Origin: Photorhabdus thracensis
Lineage (GTDB): Bacteria; Pseudomonadota; Gammaproteobacteria; Enterobacterales; Enterobacteriaceae
Assembly (NCBI RefSeq): GCF_001010285.1
Contig: NZ_CP011104.1
Coordinates: forward strand, 186,001 to 250,000
Length of the DNA stretch: 64,000 nt
Direction: 5' to 3'
This document shows, piece by piece, positions 10,235 to 21,983 of this stretch. A program made the position numbers and the translations under genes. Under the pieces are notes generated by a model, which made no database searches, was not told the origin of the DNA, and saw nothing but the letters and a program-made list of their open reading frames with translations. Within the stretch, counting starts at the first letter, position 1. Every line of letters begins with the position of its first letter.

Positions 10235-10310
10235 TGGTGGGTCGTGCAGGATTCGAACCTGCGACCAATTGATTAAAAGTCAACTGCTCTACCGACTGAG
10301 CTAACGACCC
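10235..10310 (-). tRNA. tRNA-Lys (anticodon TTT), copy 2
   Basis: Same 76-base cloverleaf as the copy at 10122-10197, with encoded CCA. The two copies share spacer sequence, indicating a recent tandem duplication. Confidence 0.97.
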
Positions 10311-10351
10311 ATACCAAAAATGTGTGATAGTGCTGGAACAATCTAATGAAG

Positions 10352-10427
10352 TGGTGGGCGATACCAGATTCGAACTGATGACCCCCTCCTTGTAAGGGAG
10401 ATGCTCTACCAACTGAGCTAATCGCCC
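10352..10427 (-). tRNA. tRNA-Val (anticodon TAC), copy 1
   Basis: 76 bases: acceptor GGGCGAT/ATCGCCC, anticodon stem CTCCC/GGGAG with loop TTACAAG region reading TAC (codon GTA), encoded CCA. Third cistron of the tRNA operon; corresponds to valY/valX/valU of E. coli. Confidence 0.97.
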
Positions 10428-10471
10428 ACTTCATAATGACTATTACTGCCTTAAACCACTGAATTTATGAT

Positions 10472-10547
10472 TGGTGGGCGATACCAGATTCGAACTGATG
10501 ACCCCCTCCTTGTAAGGGAGATGCTCTACCAACTGAGCTAATCGCCC
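10472..10547 (-). tRNA. tRNA-Val (anticodon TAC), copy 2
   Basis: Identical in the mature region to the other two tRNA-Val genes of the cluster, with encoded CCA. The flanks form a short inverted repeat around it (TGAATTTATGATTGG and its complement), which may help fold the precursor. Confidence 0.97.
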
Positions 10548-10576
10548 AATCATAAATTCATTTTTATCACAACGAG

Positions 10577-10652
10577 TGGTGGGCGATACCAGATTCGAAC
10601 TGATGACCCCCTCCTTGTAAGGGAGATGCTCTACCAACTGAGCTAATCGCCC
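10577..10652 (-). tRNA. tRNA-Val (anticodon TAC), copy 3
   Basis: First cistron of the operon, identical in the mature region to the other two tRNA-Val genes; encoded CCA. Its 5' end lies 17 bases from the -10 element of the promoter. Confidence 0.97.
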
Positions 10653-10669
10653 CGTCGTGATGGAGTCGC

Positions 10670-10697
10670 ATTATAGGGATAGTTCAGGATGAGTCAA
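10670..10697 (-). promoter_or_regulatory. Sigma-70 promoter of the tRNA-Val/Lys operon
   Basis: On the minus strand TTGACT and a perfect TATAAT are spaced by 16 bases, followed by a GC-rich discriminator (GCGACTCC) typical of stringently controlled stable-RNA promoters. It faces the tRNA cluster, opposite to gltX. Confidence 0.8.
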
Positions 10698-10921
10698 CGC
10701 TTTTTCTAGGGAAAAATATCGTTCGTCTCAAAATTAAACAAAGGTGAGATAATTATCATCACTTAGGGTGCAGTTTAAGCAGATATGCTGACTTTTCTCA
10801 ACAACATCCCGCTAACAGCATTGAGGAATTAAAGTCCAGTGATAAAATAACCTCCACTTTTATTACTTTAAATCACCAATAACGTTCATTGAAAAGTGAA
10901 ACGTAATTAAGGCAATCCCCA

Positions 10922-12340
10922 ATGAGTAAAATTAAAACCCGTTTCGCACCAAGCCCAACTGGCTATCTCCATGTTGGCGGTGCACGTACCGCACTTTATT
11001 CCTGGTTATATAGCCGCCATAACAAAGGCGAATTTGTATTGCGTATCGAAGATACTGACCTTGAACGCTCAACTCAGGAAGCCATTGATGCCATTATGGA
11101 CGGTATGAACTGGTTAAATCTGAATTGGGATGAAGGTCCTTATTATCAGACTAAACGTTTTGATCGCTATAGCCAGGCTATTGATCAAATGCTGGAGCAA
11201 GGGACTGCTTATCATTGCTATTGTTCTAAAGAACGTCTGGAAGAACTACGTGAAACTCAGATGGCAAATGGCGAGAAGCCCCGTTATGACGGCCGTTGCC
11301 GTGATAATCAATGTCAGCATAATCCGGATCACCCCCATGTTGTCCGTTTCCGCAACCCACAAGAAGGTTCTATTATTTTTAATGATAGTATCCGTGGCCC
11401 AATTGAATTCAGTAATCAGGAACTTGATGATCTGATTATCCGTCGTACCGATGGCTCTCCAACCTATAACTTCTGTGTTGTCATTGATGACTGGGATATG
11501 GAAATCACCCATGTCATTCGCGGTGAAGACCATATCAATAATACACCACGTCAAATTAATATTCTGAAAGCACTGGGTGCCCCAGTTCCAGAATATGCAC
11601 ACGTTTCGATGATCTTGGGTGATGATGGTAAAAAACTGTCTAAACGTCACGGTGCAGTGAGTGTTATGCAATACCGTGATGATGGTTATCTGCCAGAAGC
11701 ACTGCTGAATTATCTGGTTCGTCTGGGTTGGTCACACGGTGATCAGGAAATTTTCAGTATTGAAGAGATGACCGAATTCTTCAGCCTGGATGCTATCAAT
11801 AAATCCGCCAGTGCATTCAATACAGAAAAACTACAATGGCTGAACCATCACTATATTAATGCCCTGCCCCCAGAGAAAGTTGCCGTTCATCTAGCATGGC
11901 ACATTGAGCAACAAGGTATTGATACCCGTAATGGCCCACAATTGGCTGATCTGATTAAACTGCTGGGTGAACGCTGCAAGACGCTGAAAGAAATGGCCGA
12001 GTCCTGCCGCTACTTCTATGAGGATTTTGCTGAGTTTGATGCAGATGCAGCGAAGAAACATTTACGTCCAGTTGCCCGTCAACCTCTTGAAGTTGTTTGT
12101 GCAAAACTGGCTTCAATTACTGACTGGACACCCGAAAATGTTCATCATGCTATTCAATCTACAGCTGATGAGCTGGAAGTTGGTATGGGTAAAGTTGGTA
12201 TGCCACTGCGTGTTTCTGCAACTGGAGCAGGTCAATCTCCAGGTGTGGATGTGACTATTCATGCTATCGGGCAAAGCCGTACTCTGGCCCGTATTAATCA
12301 GGCTCTGGAATTTATTGCTCAGCGTGAAATTCAGCAGTAA
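10922..12340 (+). CDS. gltX: Glutamyl-tRNA synthetase
   Basis: Class I aminoacyl-tRNA synthetase that charges tRNA-Glu; 472 residues, the E. coli size. Seen: [17 protein letters not shown] (residues 7-23) with the HIGH-type motif, the cysteine cluster of the zinc-binding SWIM-like insert ([15 protein letters not shown] followed by CRDNQC), [10 protein letters not shown] with the KMSKS-type loop near residue 239, and the C-terminal anticodon-binding helical domain. It is divergent from the tRNA-Val/Lys operon as in E. coli. Confidence 0.97.
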   Translation: MSKIKTRFAPSPTGYLHVGGARTALYSWLYSRHNKGEFVLRIEDTDLERSTQEAIDAIMDGMNWLNLNWDEGPYYQTKRFDRYSQAIDQMLEQGTAYHCYCSKERLEELRETQMANGEKPRYDGRCRDNQCQHNPDHPHVVRFRNPQEGSIIFNDSIRGPIEFSNQELDDLIIRRTDGSPTYNFCVVIDDWDMEITHVIRGEDHINNTPRQINILKALGAPVPEYAHVSMILGDDGKKLSKRHGAVSVMQYRDDGYLPEALLNYLVRLGWSHGDQEIFSIEEMTEFFSLDAINKSASAFNTEKLQWLNHHYINALPPEKVAVHLAWHIEQQGIDTRNGPQLADLIKLLGERCKTLKEMAESCRYFYEDFAEFDADAAKKHLRPVARQPLEVVCAKLASITDWTPENVHHAIQSTADELEVGMGKVGMPLRVSATGAGQSPGVDVTIHAIGQSRTLARINQALEFIAQREIQQ

Positions 12341-12353
12341 TTAATGCTACAAA

Positions 12354-12386
12354 GGCATCACCGATTTAGTGTGGTGCCCTCTATTT
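12354..12386 (+). terminator. Probable gltX terminator
   Basis: Stem GGCATCAC / GTGGTGCC (one G-T pair) with a 9-base loop, followed by CTCTATTTT, 13 bp after the gltX stop. The T-run is imperfect. Confidence 0.65.
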
Positions 12387-12400
12387 TCAAAAAATCTCAT

Positions 12401-13957
12401 TTAATTAATACCACGTTGTAACTCCCGTGACTGCTCCCCGCCGTAAAGAGGGTGTCGCAAAAGGGTTGAGGTCACTTTTTCAAGCATCAAGTTAAATTCA
12501 ATCACTGACTTTGGGCAGCCTGTTATTTGTATGGATAACAGGCTAAAAATAATCCCTAATATCAGAGCCACCGCTCTTGATAAGTTATAGGCCATTGCAT
12601 GCAGGGAAAACTCCAGCTTTACCGCTGACAATCCCTTACGCCGAAAGCGTTCCAGTCTCTGAATTCCCCGTAATGCCGAAAATACCGGTTCTACCAGGCT
12701 CTTCCGTTGACTCAATATCTGTTTTGACTCCGGTCGGGCCATATGCAAACGAAGTGTCTCCCGCCCTTCATCTTCCGGATAACGTTTTATTTTTCTTCCT
12801 CCTTTAGCCTTTGTGCAGCCCGCTTTCTTCGGGCATCCGGCACAATTGTCAGCGCGATAAACCCGATAGGTCCGCGTTTTTTCAGTGGCTTTCACTGTAC
12901 TTTGCAGGGACAATTGGTGATGAGCAGGACAAATATAGCAATCTTGCTCAGCATCATAAGTAAATAAGGATTTAGGATAGATTTTTCGGGTACGCTGTCG
13001 CTCTGAATTTTCTGTACAAAACAGCAAGATCTGATGTTTCTTCGCCTCAGCAATCACATCGTCATGGAAATAACCGGCATCCAATAACAGCTTTTCCGGG
13101 TGACCTCCCGAGATAGTGAGATTCTGCGCCAATAACGCGGCCATCACTTGGGTTTCACTGGAGGGGTCGACCGTTTGAGCGACGATAATTCGTCTGTTGT
13201 TGACTAAAACAGACGGTTTATAGGAAGTTGAAAATCCCCTTCCCCGCTTGAGTTTCTGGACGACGGCTTCGGGTTCTGTTGGATTGATACGCAGTTGGCT
13301 GGCATCCTTCCCTTTTTTTTCGCGATTTTCTTGTCGGCGCCGTAATACGTTGGCTCCCTGTTCCAATTGCTTTATGCGTTTTTCTGTCTGCGCTGTGGCA
13401 GGGGTAGCCGTGAGAGTATTTTTTTCACGTGAAATCGCTTCCTGAGTTAAAAGGTGGTAATGAGAACAGGCCGCCTCTATCACTGTCCCGTCACCGGCCA
13501 GGCACGAGCCGTCCGAACGACTGCGGTGCAAAATGGATAAGGTCAGTGCCTTAAAAAACGGTCCCGTCAGGACGGATTGGTGCTGATAAATAAAACGCCC
13601 AAGACTGGCATGATCGGGCGTAATTCCCTGGCTGACAAAAATACAGCCTAAATCTAAACGCGCAAGTCGTTCAAGTTCTCTGAGCGAGCAGTGTCCTTTC
13701 ATGATCCCATAAAGCAGGATCCCCATCATGGAGCGTGGAGAATAAGGGGCTCTCCCTGTCGAAGCATAATGGCGTTCAAAGGGGCCCCAATCTTGCTCAT
13801 CAAGAATGTCAGCAACAATAAATGCGCAACGCTCCCCCATTTGCCTGAGATAATCAGAAAGGGAAAGGGAGCCATCCAATACAGGTAAGTGCTGAGCTTT
13901 GACAAACTGACGTTTGGTGTAAGCAGACGGTTCCCGTTTTCGAATGAATAAGGTCAT
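12401..13957 (-). CDS. IS1182-family transposase
   Basis: DDE transposase of the IS1182 family, 518 residues. Seen: the N-terminal DUF772-type domain (GRAPYSPRSMMGILLYGIMKG, about residues 69-89) and a DDE core with aspartates in GDGTVIEA and LLLDAGYFHDD and the glutamate in SLVEPVFSALRG. A four-cysteine zinc-like cluster lies between (CPAHH, CAGCPKKAGC). The frame looks intact. Oddly, the coding frame runs through the left inverted repeat and about 16 codons into flanking DNA before stopping at 12401, so the native C-terminus may end earlier in other copies, or the repeat is not the true element end. Confidence 0.9.
   Translation of the reverse strand: MTLFIRKREPSAYTKRQFVKAQHLPVLDGSLSLSDYLRQMGERCAFIVADILDEQDWGPFERHYASTGRAPYSPRSMMGILLYGIMKGHCSLRELERLARLDLGCIFVSQGITPDHASLGRFIYQHQSVLTGPFFKALTLSILHRSRSDGSCLAGDGTVIEAACSHYHLLTQEAISREKNTLTATPATAQTEKRIKQLEQGANVLRRRQENREKKGKDASQLRINPTEPEAVVQKLKRGRGFSTSYKPSVLVNNRRIIVAQTVDPSSETQVMAALLAQNLTISGGHPEKLLLDAGYFHDDVIAEAKKHQILLFCTENSERQRTRKIYPKSLFTYDAEQDCYICPAHHQLSLQSTVKATEKTRTYRVYRADNCAGCPKKAGCTKAKGGRKIKRYPEDEGRETLRLHMARPESKQILSQRKSLVEPVFSALRGIQRLERFRRKGLSAVKLEFSLHAMAYNLSRAVALILGIIFSLLSIQITGCPKSVIEFNLMLEKVTSTLLRHPLYGGEQSRELQRGIN
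12448..12464 (+). repeat. IS left inverted repeat
   Basis: 17 bases, perfect inverse complement of 14007-14023. It lies inside the 3' end of the transposase reading frame. Confidence 0.8.
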
Positions 13958-14006
13958 AAAAGATCTGCGCCTAAAGGAAGAGCGCAGATTTTAATGGATA
14001 ACATGA

Positions 14007-14023
14007 CCTTTTGCGACACCCTC
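14007..14023 (-). repeat. IS right inverted repeat
   Basis: 17 bases, perfect inverse complement of 12448-12464, 50 bp upstream of the transposase start. Directly outside it, CTCGCACTGGACGAGG forms a small hairpin that is missing on the left side. Confidence 0.8.
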
Positions 14024-14162
14024 GCACTGGACGAGGGTTTACGGCGGTTTTTGCTAAACGCTTTCTATCTCATTTCAACCCGTTGTTCAGCCTTTATTTT
14101 GTCGATCCACCACAAAACTGATGACTTTTTCAACGCTTGCTCTGAGAATGATAAGTTAGCCG

Positions 14163-14191
14163 TTGACAGTATTTGCAGGGTTTCATATTAT
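14163..14191 (+). promoter_or_regulatory. Sigma-70 promoter of the tRNA-Ala operon
   Basis: A consensus TTGACA and TATTAT are separated by exactly 17 bases, followed by a GC-rich discriminator (GCGCCCC), 25 bases before the first tRNA-Ala. It lies outside the insertion sequence, so the tRNA genes keep their own promoter. Confidence 0.85.
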
Positions 14192-14216
14192 GCGCCCCGT
14201 TCCATTAATTTTGATT

Positions 14217-14292
<76 letters not shown>

Positions 14293-14349
14293 AATACTTA
14301 CCACCAGAATAAAGTGTTTGGTACTAAAATTAGGAAAGACCACATTCGT

Positions 14350-14425
<76 letters not shown>

Positions 14426-14434
14426 AAATTATCA

Positions 14435-14466
14435 GGCCCTGAAAGCCACGCTTTCAGGGCCTTTTG
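14435..14466 (+). terminator. Terminator of the tRNA-Ala operon
   Basis: Perfect 11-bp stem GGCCCTGAAAG / CTTTCAGGGCC with a 5-base loop, followed by TTTT, ten bases after the second tRNA-Ala. Confidence 0.9.
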
Positions 14467-14513
14467 TCCATGCATCGTAACAACCACCATTTTGTATAAA
14501 AAAAACCTCCCTG

Positions 14514-14738
14514 CTAATTCTTCTTCAATGGTTTTACCAATGAATCCAACCCTTCTATCTTTATTGCTAAAGTCATCTCCATCAACATGCCCAATTTACC
14601 TTGCGGAAATTCGCCTTTACGAGCGAACCACAATAAATACTCTTCTGGTAAATCAATCAGCATACGCCCTTTGTATTTACCGAATGGCATAACAGTATTA
14701 GCAATTTCTATCAGATTTTCTTTTTCCATAACTTGCAT
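14514..14738 (-). CDS. DUF3820 family protein (YpeB-like)
   Basis: Small protein of 74 residues with the DUF3820 signature MPFGKYKGRMLIDLPEEYLLWFARKG (positions about 18-43). E. coli YpeB, in the same place near ligA, belongs to this family. Function is not established; relatives have been labelled quorum-sensing-regulated virulence factors by structural similarity only. Either of two in-frame ATGs (14738 or 14729) could start it and neither has a clear ribosome binding site. It lies between the tRNA-Ala genes and the nucleoside transporter. Confidence 0.8.
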   Translation of the reverse strand: MQVMEKENLIEIANTVMPFGKYKGRMLIDLPEEYLLWFARKGEFPQGKLGMLMEMTLAIKIEGLDSLVKPLKKN

Positions 14739-14854
14739 TTATATCAATTAAAAAAGATAACTCCAGTTTACAGGGATACAGGAAAGATATGCGAAAGGAA
14801 AGAAAAAATTTACATCATCCATGATGCAATATTCCACTATAACACTTTATCTTT

Positions 14855-16039
14855 TTACAGCACCAAACCTGCAATAGCCGCAGACAAGAAGCTGACAAGA
14901 GTTGAACCAAATAGTAGTTTCAAGCCAAAACGGGAAACGACATTACCCTGTTTTTCATTCAAGCCTTTAATCGCTCCGGCAACAATCCCAATTGAAGAGA
15001 AATTAGCAAAAGAAACCAGGAATACCGACAAAATACCCTGTGAACGAGGAGTAAGTTCTGTCGCAATTGATTGCAAGCTATGCATCGCAACAAATTCGTT
15101 AGAAACCAATTTGGTTGCCATGATGCTACCAACCCGCAACGCTTCATCAGCAGGAATTCCAATTACCCAAGCAAATGGATAGAACACATACCCCAGCATC
15201 TCTTGGAAGCTCATATCAAAAATCATGCTAAACAATGCGTTAATAGCGGCAATCAGGGCAATGAAACCAATCAACATGGCAGCAACAATCAGTGCGACTT
15301 TAAAACCAGCTAAAATATATTCACCCAACATTTCGAAGAAACTTTGGCCTTCATGAAGATTGCTCATCTGAATATCTTCTTCGCTGTCAACAGAATACGG
15401 ATTAATCAGTGACAGGATGATAAAGGTACTGAACATATTGAGCACTAATGCCGCCACAACATATTTAGGTGCCAAAATGGTCATGTAAGCACCGACGATT
15501 GACATAGAAACTGTTGACATTGCAGTTGCAGCCATCGTGTACATTCGGCGCTCAGACATTTTTCCCAGCACATCTTTATAAGCGATAAAGTTTTCAGACT
15601 GACCCAGTATCAGAGAACTTACTGCATTGAATGATTCCAGTTTCCCCATGCCGTTGACCTTAGACAACAGAGTACCAATAACCCGGATGACGATTGGCAA
15701 TACTTTGATATGCTGCAAAATACCAATCAGTGCGGAAATAAAGATAATCGGACACAATACATTCAGAAAAAAGAATGCCAGTTTTGCTCCCATCATGCCG
15801 CCAAAAATGAATTCCGTCCCTTCACCCGCAAATTTCAGTAAATGCTCAAACAAGCCGGCAAATCCCATGACAAATTCCTGACCAACACCTGAATTCAGGA
15901 AAAACCACGCAAGGACAAGTTCAATAACAAGCAACTGAATAATATAACGAGGACGAATACCTTTACGGTTACTGCTCGCCAGAATAGCAAGGCCGCCAAT
16001 GACAATCAGAGCCAAAAGGAAATGCAGGATTTGAGACAT
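14855..16039 (-). CDS. nupC: CNT-family nucleoside transporter (NupC-type)
   Basis: Inner-membrane concentrative nucleoside transporter, 394 residues, driven by cation symport. Seen: about ten hydrophobic segments, an N-terminal helix [19 protein letters not shown], the gate domain, and the conserved CNT motifs [12 protein letters not shown] and NEFVAMHSL near the binding site. The ATG at 16039 is chosen since GGAG lies eight bases upstream; the frame could run six codons further to a TTG. Whether it is strictly orthologous to E. coli NupC (which lies elsewhere) or to a paralogue such as NupX cannot be settled by eye. Confidence 0.88.
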   Translation of the reverse strand: MSQILHFLLALIVIGGLAILASSNRKGIRPRYIIQLLVIELVLAWFFLNSGVGQEFVMGFAGLFEHLLKFAGEGTEFIFGGMMGAKLAFFFLNVLCPIIFISALIGILQHIKVLPIVIRVIGTLLSKVNGMGKLESFNAVSSLILGQSENFIAYKDVLGKMSERRMYTMAATAMSTVSMSIVGAYMTILAPKYVVAALVLNMFSTFIILSLINPYSVDSEEDIQMSNLHEGQSFFEMLGEYILAGFKVALIVAAMLIGFIALIAAINALFSMIFDMSFQEMLGYVFYPFAWVIGIPADEALRVGSIMATKLVSNEFVAMHSLQSIATELTPRSQGILSVFLVSFANFSSIGIVAGAIKGLNEKQGNVVSRFGLKLLFGSTLVSFLSAAIAGLVL

Positions 16040-16281
16040 ATCACACTCCAAACACAACAGAAAGCTAGTTTATAAAATGCATTCTATGTAATAAAAGGCG
16101 ATTAAATGGGATATACATCACATTAGATTGAAATAATTCTTACTCTAAATTTTTATTTAGTGAGATTAATCACATTTTCAGCCAAATCGCATAAGGTCAG
16201 ATTCGAAAACACATTATCAAATATCACTGATTATTGAGAATAACCTCTCAATAATCAGTAAAACAGAATACAAATAAAAAG

Positions 16282-18303
<2,022 letters not shown>

Positions 18304-18313
18304 TTATAACCAG

Positions 18314-18343
18314 CGATAAAAAGCCCCCGACTGGCGGAGGCTT
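18314..18343 (-). terminator. Terminator between zipA and ligA
   Basis: Read on the minus strand, stem AAGCCTCCG / CGGGGGCTT (one mismatch) is followed by TTTTAT, 19 bp after the zipA stop and just before the ligA start. It probably attenuates rather than fully separates the two genes. Confidence 0.7.
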
Positions 18344-18361
18344 GAACATTCGATAAATTGA

Positions 18362-19294
18362 TTATACCTGAACATCAAGTGTGCTGCGAATGCGTGCTTT
18401 ATACAATTCGATTTTTTGTGGCGTCAGCATTTTGCGCTCATCATCAAGCACCACTCCCCCAACATCAGAAGCAATGCGTTGAGCCGCTTGCAACATCAGC
18501 TTAAAATTCTGATTAGCTTCTCCATAAGAAGGTACCATCATAAACATGGAAACCCCTGGAGTGGTAAAATCAGCCATTGTTTCAGGATTAAATGAACCCG
18601 GCTTCACCATATTAGCAAGGCTGAATAACACCGGGCCGCTACCCGATGGATTCAAATGGCGGTGGAAAATCTGCATTTCTCCAAATTGGAAGCCAGATTG
18701 CAGGATACTTTGCAGCAAGAGCTCACCATTCAGTGCTTGACCGAGGTGTGCTGCCACATGAAGAACCAAAACGATTTCTTTTGCCGCTTTGGCCTGCTCT
18801 TCCTTTTCACCATCCCCCTCTTTTGCCATATTCTGAGACTTTTCTTCCGTCTGAGGCCTATTTTTCTCGGGCTCATCCTGTCCTTCGGATTCAAACAGGC
18901 CAAGCTGGGGTTCCTGCTCTTCTATTTCTGTTACTGCTTTTCTGGTTGTAGTCTCAGGCTGATGACTAGCCAGCAATGGATCATTGCTTTCTTCAGACGT
19001 AGCAACATCCATTTCAGTTAACTTTGGCTGACGGCGCTCAATAACCGGCTCAGCTTTATATTCCTGATGAGGTTTTACCTGCTTATGGGCGTAAGGTCTT
19101 TGTTGATTGTCAAACGCTTCATCATCACTGTCACCGACGGAACTCTCCTGACGATCATGTTTATGACGTTTAACTGGGCGATCACGAAAAAGCGAAGAGC
19201 GCTCTTTACGGCTGGTCCACAACCCATGTAACAGCAAAGCTATTATTGCTATCGCACCAACAATGATTAATATCAGACGCAAATCCTGCATCAT
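18362..19294 (-). CDS. zipA: ZipA cell division protein
   Basis: Inner-membrane protein that tethers FtsZ filaments to the membrane at the division site. 310 residues: an N-terminal transmembrane helix ([22 protein letters not shown], about 4-25), a charged segment, a long Pro/Gln/Glu-rich linker (about 50-170), and the C-terminal FtsZ-binding ZipA_C domain ([19 protein letters not shown] onward, including [12 protein letters not shown]). The linker is the usual variable part. It diverges from cysZ, with about 220 bp between them. Confidence 0.95.
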   Translation of the reverse strand: MMQDLRLILIIVGAIAIIALLLHGLWTSRKERSSLFRDRPVKRHKHDRQESSVGDSDDEAFDNQQRPYAHKQVKPHQEYKAEPVIERRQPKLTEMDVATSEESNDPLLASHQPETTTRKAVTEIEEQEPQLGLFESEGQDEPEKNRPQTEEKSQNMAKEGDGEKEEQAKAAKEIVLVLHVAAHLGQALNGELLLQSILQSGFQFGEMQIFHRHLNPSGSGPVLFSLANMVKPGSFNPETMADFTTPGVSMFMMVPSYGEANQNFKLMLQAAQRIASDVGGVVLDDERKMLTPQKIELYKARIRSTLDVQV

Positions 19295-19513
19295 TGCTAT
19301 CTCTGTTGTTTAATTAATATGCCACCACGGCGGAACATTTTCTGTATTAACTGTATTTGTCAAATAACACAAGTGCAAGCTTATACACACTTTTCTTATC
19401 AGAAAGATGCCTGATAAGCATCTTTTGCTTTTTTTTTATACAAAACAATACTAGTCAGTCGAAAATCCTGCCTATATGATAGCGTTTCAATCATACAGGA
19501 GAGAATAGGAAGT

Positions 19514-20284
19514 ATGCTTAATTTGACAAAATCACCAAAAAATTTGAGCGGCTTTCAGTATTTGGTGCAAGGTTGCAGATTAATTACTCGCCCAGGTATT
19601 AAAAGATTTGTTCTATTGCCCTTATTGGCAAATATTTTGTTACTTGGTGGTTCATTTTGGTGGCTCTACCAGCAACTGGAAAACTGGATCCCCTCAATAC
19701 TGAACAAAGTACCGGATTGGATGCAATGGCTTAGTTACATTGTATGGCCACTGGCAGTGATTTCTGTTTTGCTGATTTTTACTTATTTATTCAGCACGAT
19801 AGCGAACTTCATAGCAGCTCCGTTCAATGGATTACTGGCGGAAAAACTGGAAGCTGATTTAACGGGAACCTCTGCGCCGGATACCGGGGTTAAGGAACTG
19901 GTGAAAGATGTTCCACGCATCCTGAAACGGGAATTGGTAAAACTGCTCTACTATATTCCACGCGCTCTGGTTTTACTGCTTCTCTATTTTATTCCTGTTA
20001 TCGGGCAAACTGTCGCACCTGTGCTCTGGTTTATTTTCAGTGCCTGGATGCTGTCGATCCAATACTGTGATTATCCATTTGATAACCATAAAGTCAGTTT
20101 TCCAACAATGCGTAGCGCCCTTCGTCAAAACAAAATGAATAACCTGCAATTTGGTGCGCTGGTGAGTATTTTGACAATGATACCTATTGTCAATTTGGTG
20201 ATTATGCCTATCGCAGTATGCGCTGCTACTGCAATGTGGGTAGATCGCTATCGGGATCAACACGGGTTTCGTATTATAAAATAA
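19514..20284 (+). CDS. cysZ: CysZ sulfate transporter
   Basis: Inner-membrane protein of the CysZ family (DUF540/EI24), 256 residues, that imports sulfate for cysteine synthesis. Seen: hydrophobic segments at about 28-50, 70-95, 140-175 and 205-235, and the conserved N-terminus [25 protein letters not shown]. It is directly upstream of cysK on the same strand (115 bp gap), as in E. coli, consistent with regulation by sulfur supply. A ribosome binding site AGGAGAGAAT lies 12 bases upstream. Confidence 0.95.
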   Translation: MLNLTKSPKNLSGFQYLVQGCRLITRPGIKRFVLLPLLANILLLGGSFWWLYQQLENWIPSILNKVPDWMQWLSYIVWPLAVISVLLIFTYLFSTIANFIAAPFNGLLAEKLEADLTGTSAPDTGVKELVKDVPRILKRELVKLLYYIPRALVLLLLYFIPVIGQTVAPVLWFIFSAWMLSIQYCDYPFDNHKVSFPTMRSALRQNKMNNLQFGALVSILTMIPIVNLVIMPIAVCAATAMWVDRYRDQHGFRIIK

Positions 20285-20399
20285 ATTCATTCAAATGTTA
20301 TTCTTTAAGACGATAAGAATATATTCAAACTATATTTCCATAACCTGATTGTTGGCGTATCGTTGACCAAATATCACTAAAGGGAGTTGAAAGACGAGT

Positions 20400-21353
20400 A
20401 TGAGTAAAATTTACGAAGACAATTCTTTAACAATTGGCCGTACCCCGTTAATTCGCTTAAAACACTTTGGCAATGGACGTATTCTAGCAAAAGTAGAGTC
20501 TCGTAACCCAAGCTTTAGTGTAAAATGCCGCATTGGTTCTAACATGATTTGGGATGCTGAAAAACGCGGTATCCTACAGCCAGGAAAAGAGTTGGTAGAG
20601 CCAACCAGTGGTAATACCGGGATTGCTCTTGCTTACGTTGCAGCATCCCGTGGCTATAAATTAACGCTGACTATGCCAGAAACAATGAGTATTGAGCGTC
20701 GCAAGCTACTGAAAGCACTGGGGGCAAATCTCGTGCTAACTGAAGGCGCTAAAGGTATGAAAGGAGCCATTGAGAAAGCCAATGAAATTCAGACCAGTGA
20801 CCCCAATCGCTATATTATCCTGCAACAGTTCAGCAATCCGGCAAACCCGGAAATCCACGAAAAAACCACTGGTCCGGAAATCTGGGAAGATACCGATGGT
20901 GAAGTAGACGCATTTGTTACCGGCGTAGGTACTGGCGGCACACTAACAGGCGTTGCCCGTTACCTGAAAAATACCAAAGGTAAAAACATCACTGTGGTTG
21001 CAGTAGAACCCGAAGACTCACCGGTAATCAGCCAGACTCTGGCCGGTGAAGAAGTGAAGCCCGGCCCACATAAGATTCAAGGCATTGGTGCTGGTTTTAT
21101 TCCAGATAACCTTGATCTAAAACTGGTTGATCGCGTATTCAAAATCAGTAATGACGAAGCAATTAAAACCGCTCGTGAAATCATGATGAAAGAAGGTATT
21201 TTGGCGGGTATCTCCTCCGGCGCTACCGTTGCAGCCGCAGTGAAGCTTTCTCAGGAACCGGAATATCAAGATAAAAATATCGTCGTCATTCTGGCTTCAT
21301 CAGGTGAACGTTATCTGAGTAGTCCATTGTTTACTGACTTGTCTGATGAATAA
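20400..21353 (+). CDS. cysK: Cysteine synthase A (O-acetylserine sulfhydrylase)
   Basis: PLP-dependent enzyme that makes L-cysteine from O-acetylserine and sulfide. 317 residues, slightly shorter than the E. coli enzyme at the C-terminus. Seen: PLP Schiff-base Lys42 in [11 protein letters not shown], the substrate loop [12 protein letters not shown], the [13 protein letters not shown] phosphate cup, and the SSGATVAA segment. In E. coli it also binds CysE and can activate contact-dependent toxins. It stands after cysZ and has its own terminator. Confidence 0.97.
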   Translation: MSKIYEDNSLTIGRTPLIRLKHFGNGRILAKVESRNPSFSVKCRIGSNMIWDAEKRGILQPGKELVEPTSGNTGIALAYVAASRGYKLTLTMPETMSIERRKLLKALGANLVLTEGAKGMKGAIEKANEIQTSDPNRYIILQQFSNPANPEIHEKTTGPEIWEDTDGEVDAFVTGVGTGGTLTGVARYLKNTKGKNITVVAVEPEDSPVISQTLAGEEVKPGPHKIQGIGAGFIPDNLDLKLVDRVFKISNDEAIKTAREIMMKEGILAGISSGATVAAAVKLSQEPEYQDKNIVVILASSGERYLSSPLFTDLSDE

Positions 21354-21386
21354 AAGTATTTAAGCAAGTTACTTAGTTTTATTGAT

Positions 21387-21412
21387 AAAAAAGCACCTAA
21401 ATGGTGCTTTTT
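21387..21412 (+). terminator. cysK terminator
   Basis: AAAAAGCACC and GGTGCTTTTT enclose a 5-base loop, 34 bp after the cysK stop: an intrinsic terminator with T-run. Confidence 0.9.
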
Positions 21413-21983
21413 CTGTGTAGTAGATCAAACTTTTACACTTTACCAGATGATTTCTTACAATGGGTTTAGTATTTAACCAATAATAATTATTTCGATGCTC
21501 GAAATTAATTAACAGAAGTAGTAGTTTCAGTTAAGTAGCCCTGCAATCTATCTTTACTTCAAACTATCAATCAGAAGCATCGAAAAGAATAATTTTTTTG
21601 ATAATTGATAAAATCTTTTATTATATTATCAATCTTATAGCCTATACCAGTAGGTGCAATTGATGCGGGCCGTTCTTGTGCATGGTGTTCTTATGAAAGA
21701 AACGTTCTTATGAAAGAATAGTGAACACGGACAGCACGCATAGTCTGGAGCGTACGCATAGTAACGTATAGTACGTAAGGAGTGATTCGTTTCTCTCCTC
21801 TTCGGGCAAAACTGAAGGGTGCTCAAAAGCTATTTATCGCTTTTGTCGAAACATTGCCGGGCTCGCACTTTAGGCATAAAATCGCCCTACTGGGATAGGC
21901 AGTTAATGAATACTCAAGTTAAGATTTGTTTATTACAATTTTTTAACTTACATAGCAAAAATCTAAGTTATTGAGGAAACGTC
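21413..21983. other. cysK-ptsH intergenic region
   Basis: About 570 bp without a supported gene. It holds a repeat cluster at 21685-21728 (listed) and presumably the ptsHI promoters near its right end. A 63-codon minus-strand frame at 21635-21826 overlaps the repeats and is not called. Confidence 0.5.
21685..21728. repeat. 15-bp direct repeat nested in an inverted repeat
   Basis: GTTCTTATGAAAGAA occurs twice in a row (21687-21701 and 21704-21718, period 17). The pair is bracketed by GTGTTC (21685-21690) and GAACAC (21723-21728), and GTGC/GCAC words lie just outside. A further cluster of TACG/CGTA words follows to 21777. I do not recognise this as a known repeat family. Confidence 0.7.

Larger units (their letters stand above)
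12448..14023 (-). mobile_element. IS1182-like insertion sequence, about 1.58 kb
   Basis: A perfect 17-bp terminal inverted repeat (GAGGGTGTCGCAAAAGG at 12448-12464 and its complement at 14007-14023) brackets the transposase gene. No clear target duplication is visible. Immediately outside both ends the word CCGCCGTAAA recurs in inverse orientation (12438-12447 on the left, the complement at 14035-14044 on the right), so the true ends may be farther out. The element lies between gltX and the two tRNA-Ala genes, which are close neighbours in E. coli. Confidence 0.8.

Noticed and set aside
10200-10637. Minus-strand open frames (MVEHLPYKEGVISSNLVSP repeats) over the tRNA cluster
   Set aside because: They are translations of the tRNA-Val and tRNA-Lys genes themselves and follow their repeats; no independent coding evidence.
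10122-10652. Regular repeats resembling a CRISPR array
   Set aside because: The repeated units are full tRNA genes with cloverleaf folds and encoded CCA, not short repeats with unique spacers.
21635-21826. 63-codon minus-strand frame upstream of ptsH
   Set aside because: It is made of the local nested repeats and shows no protein features.
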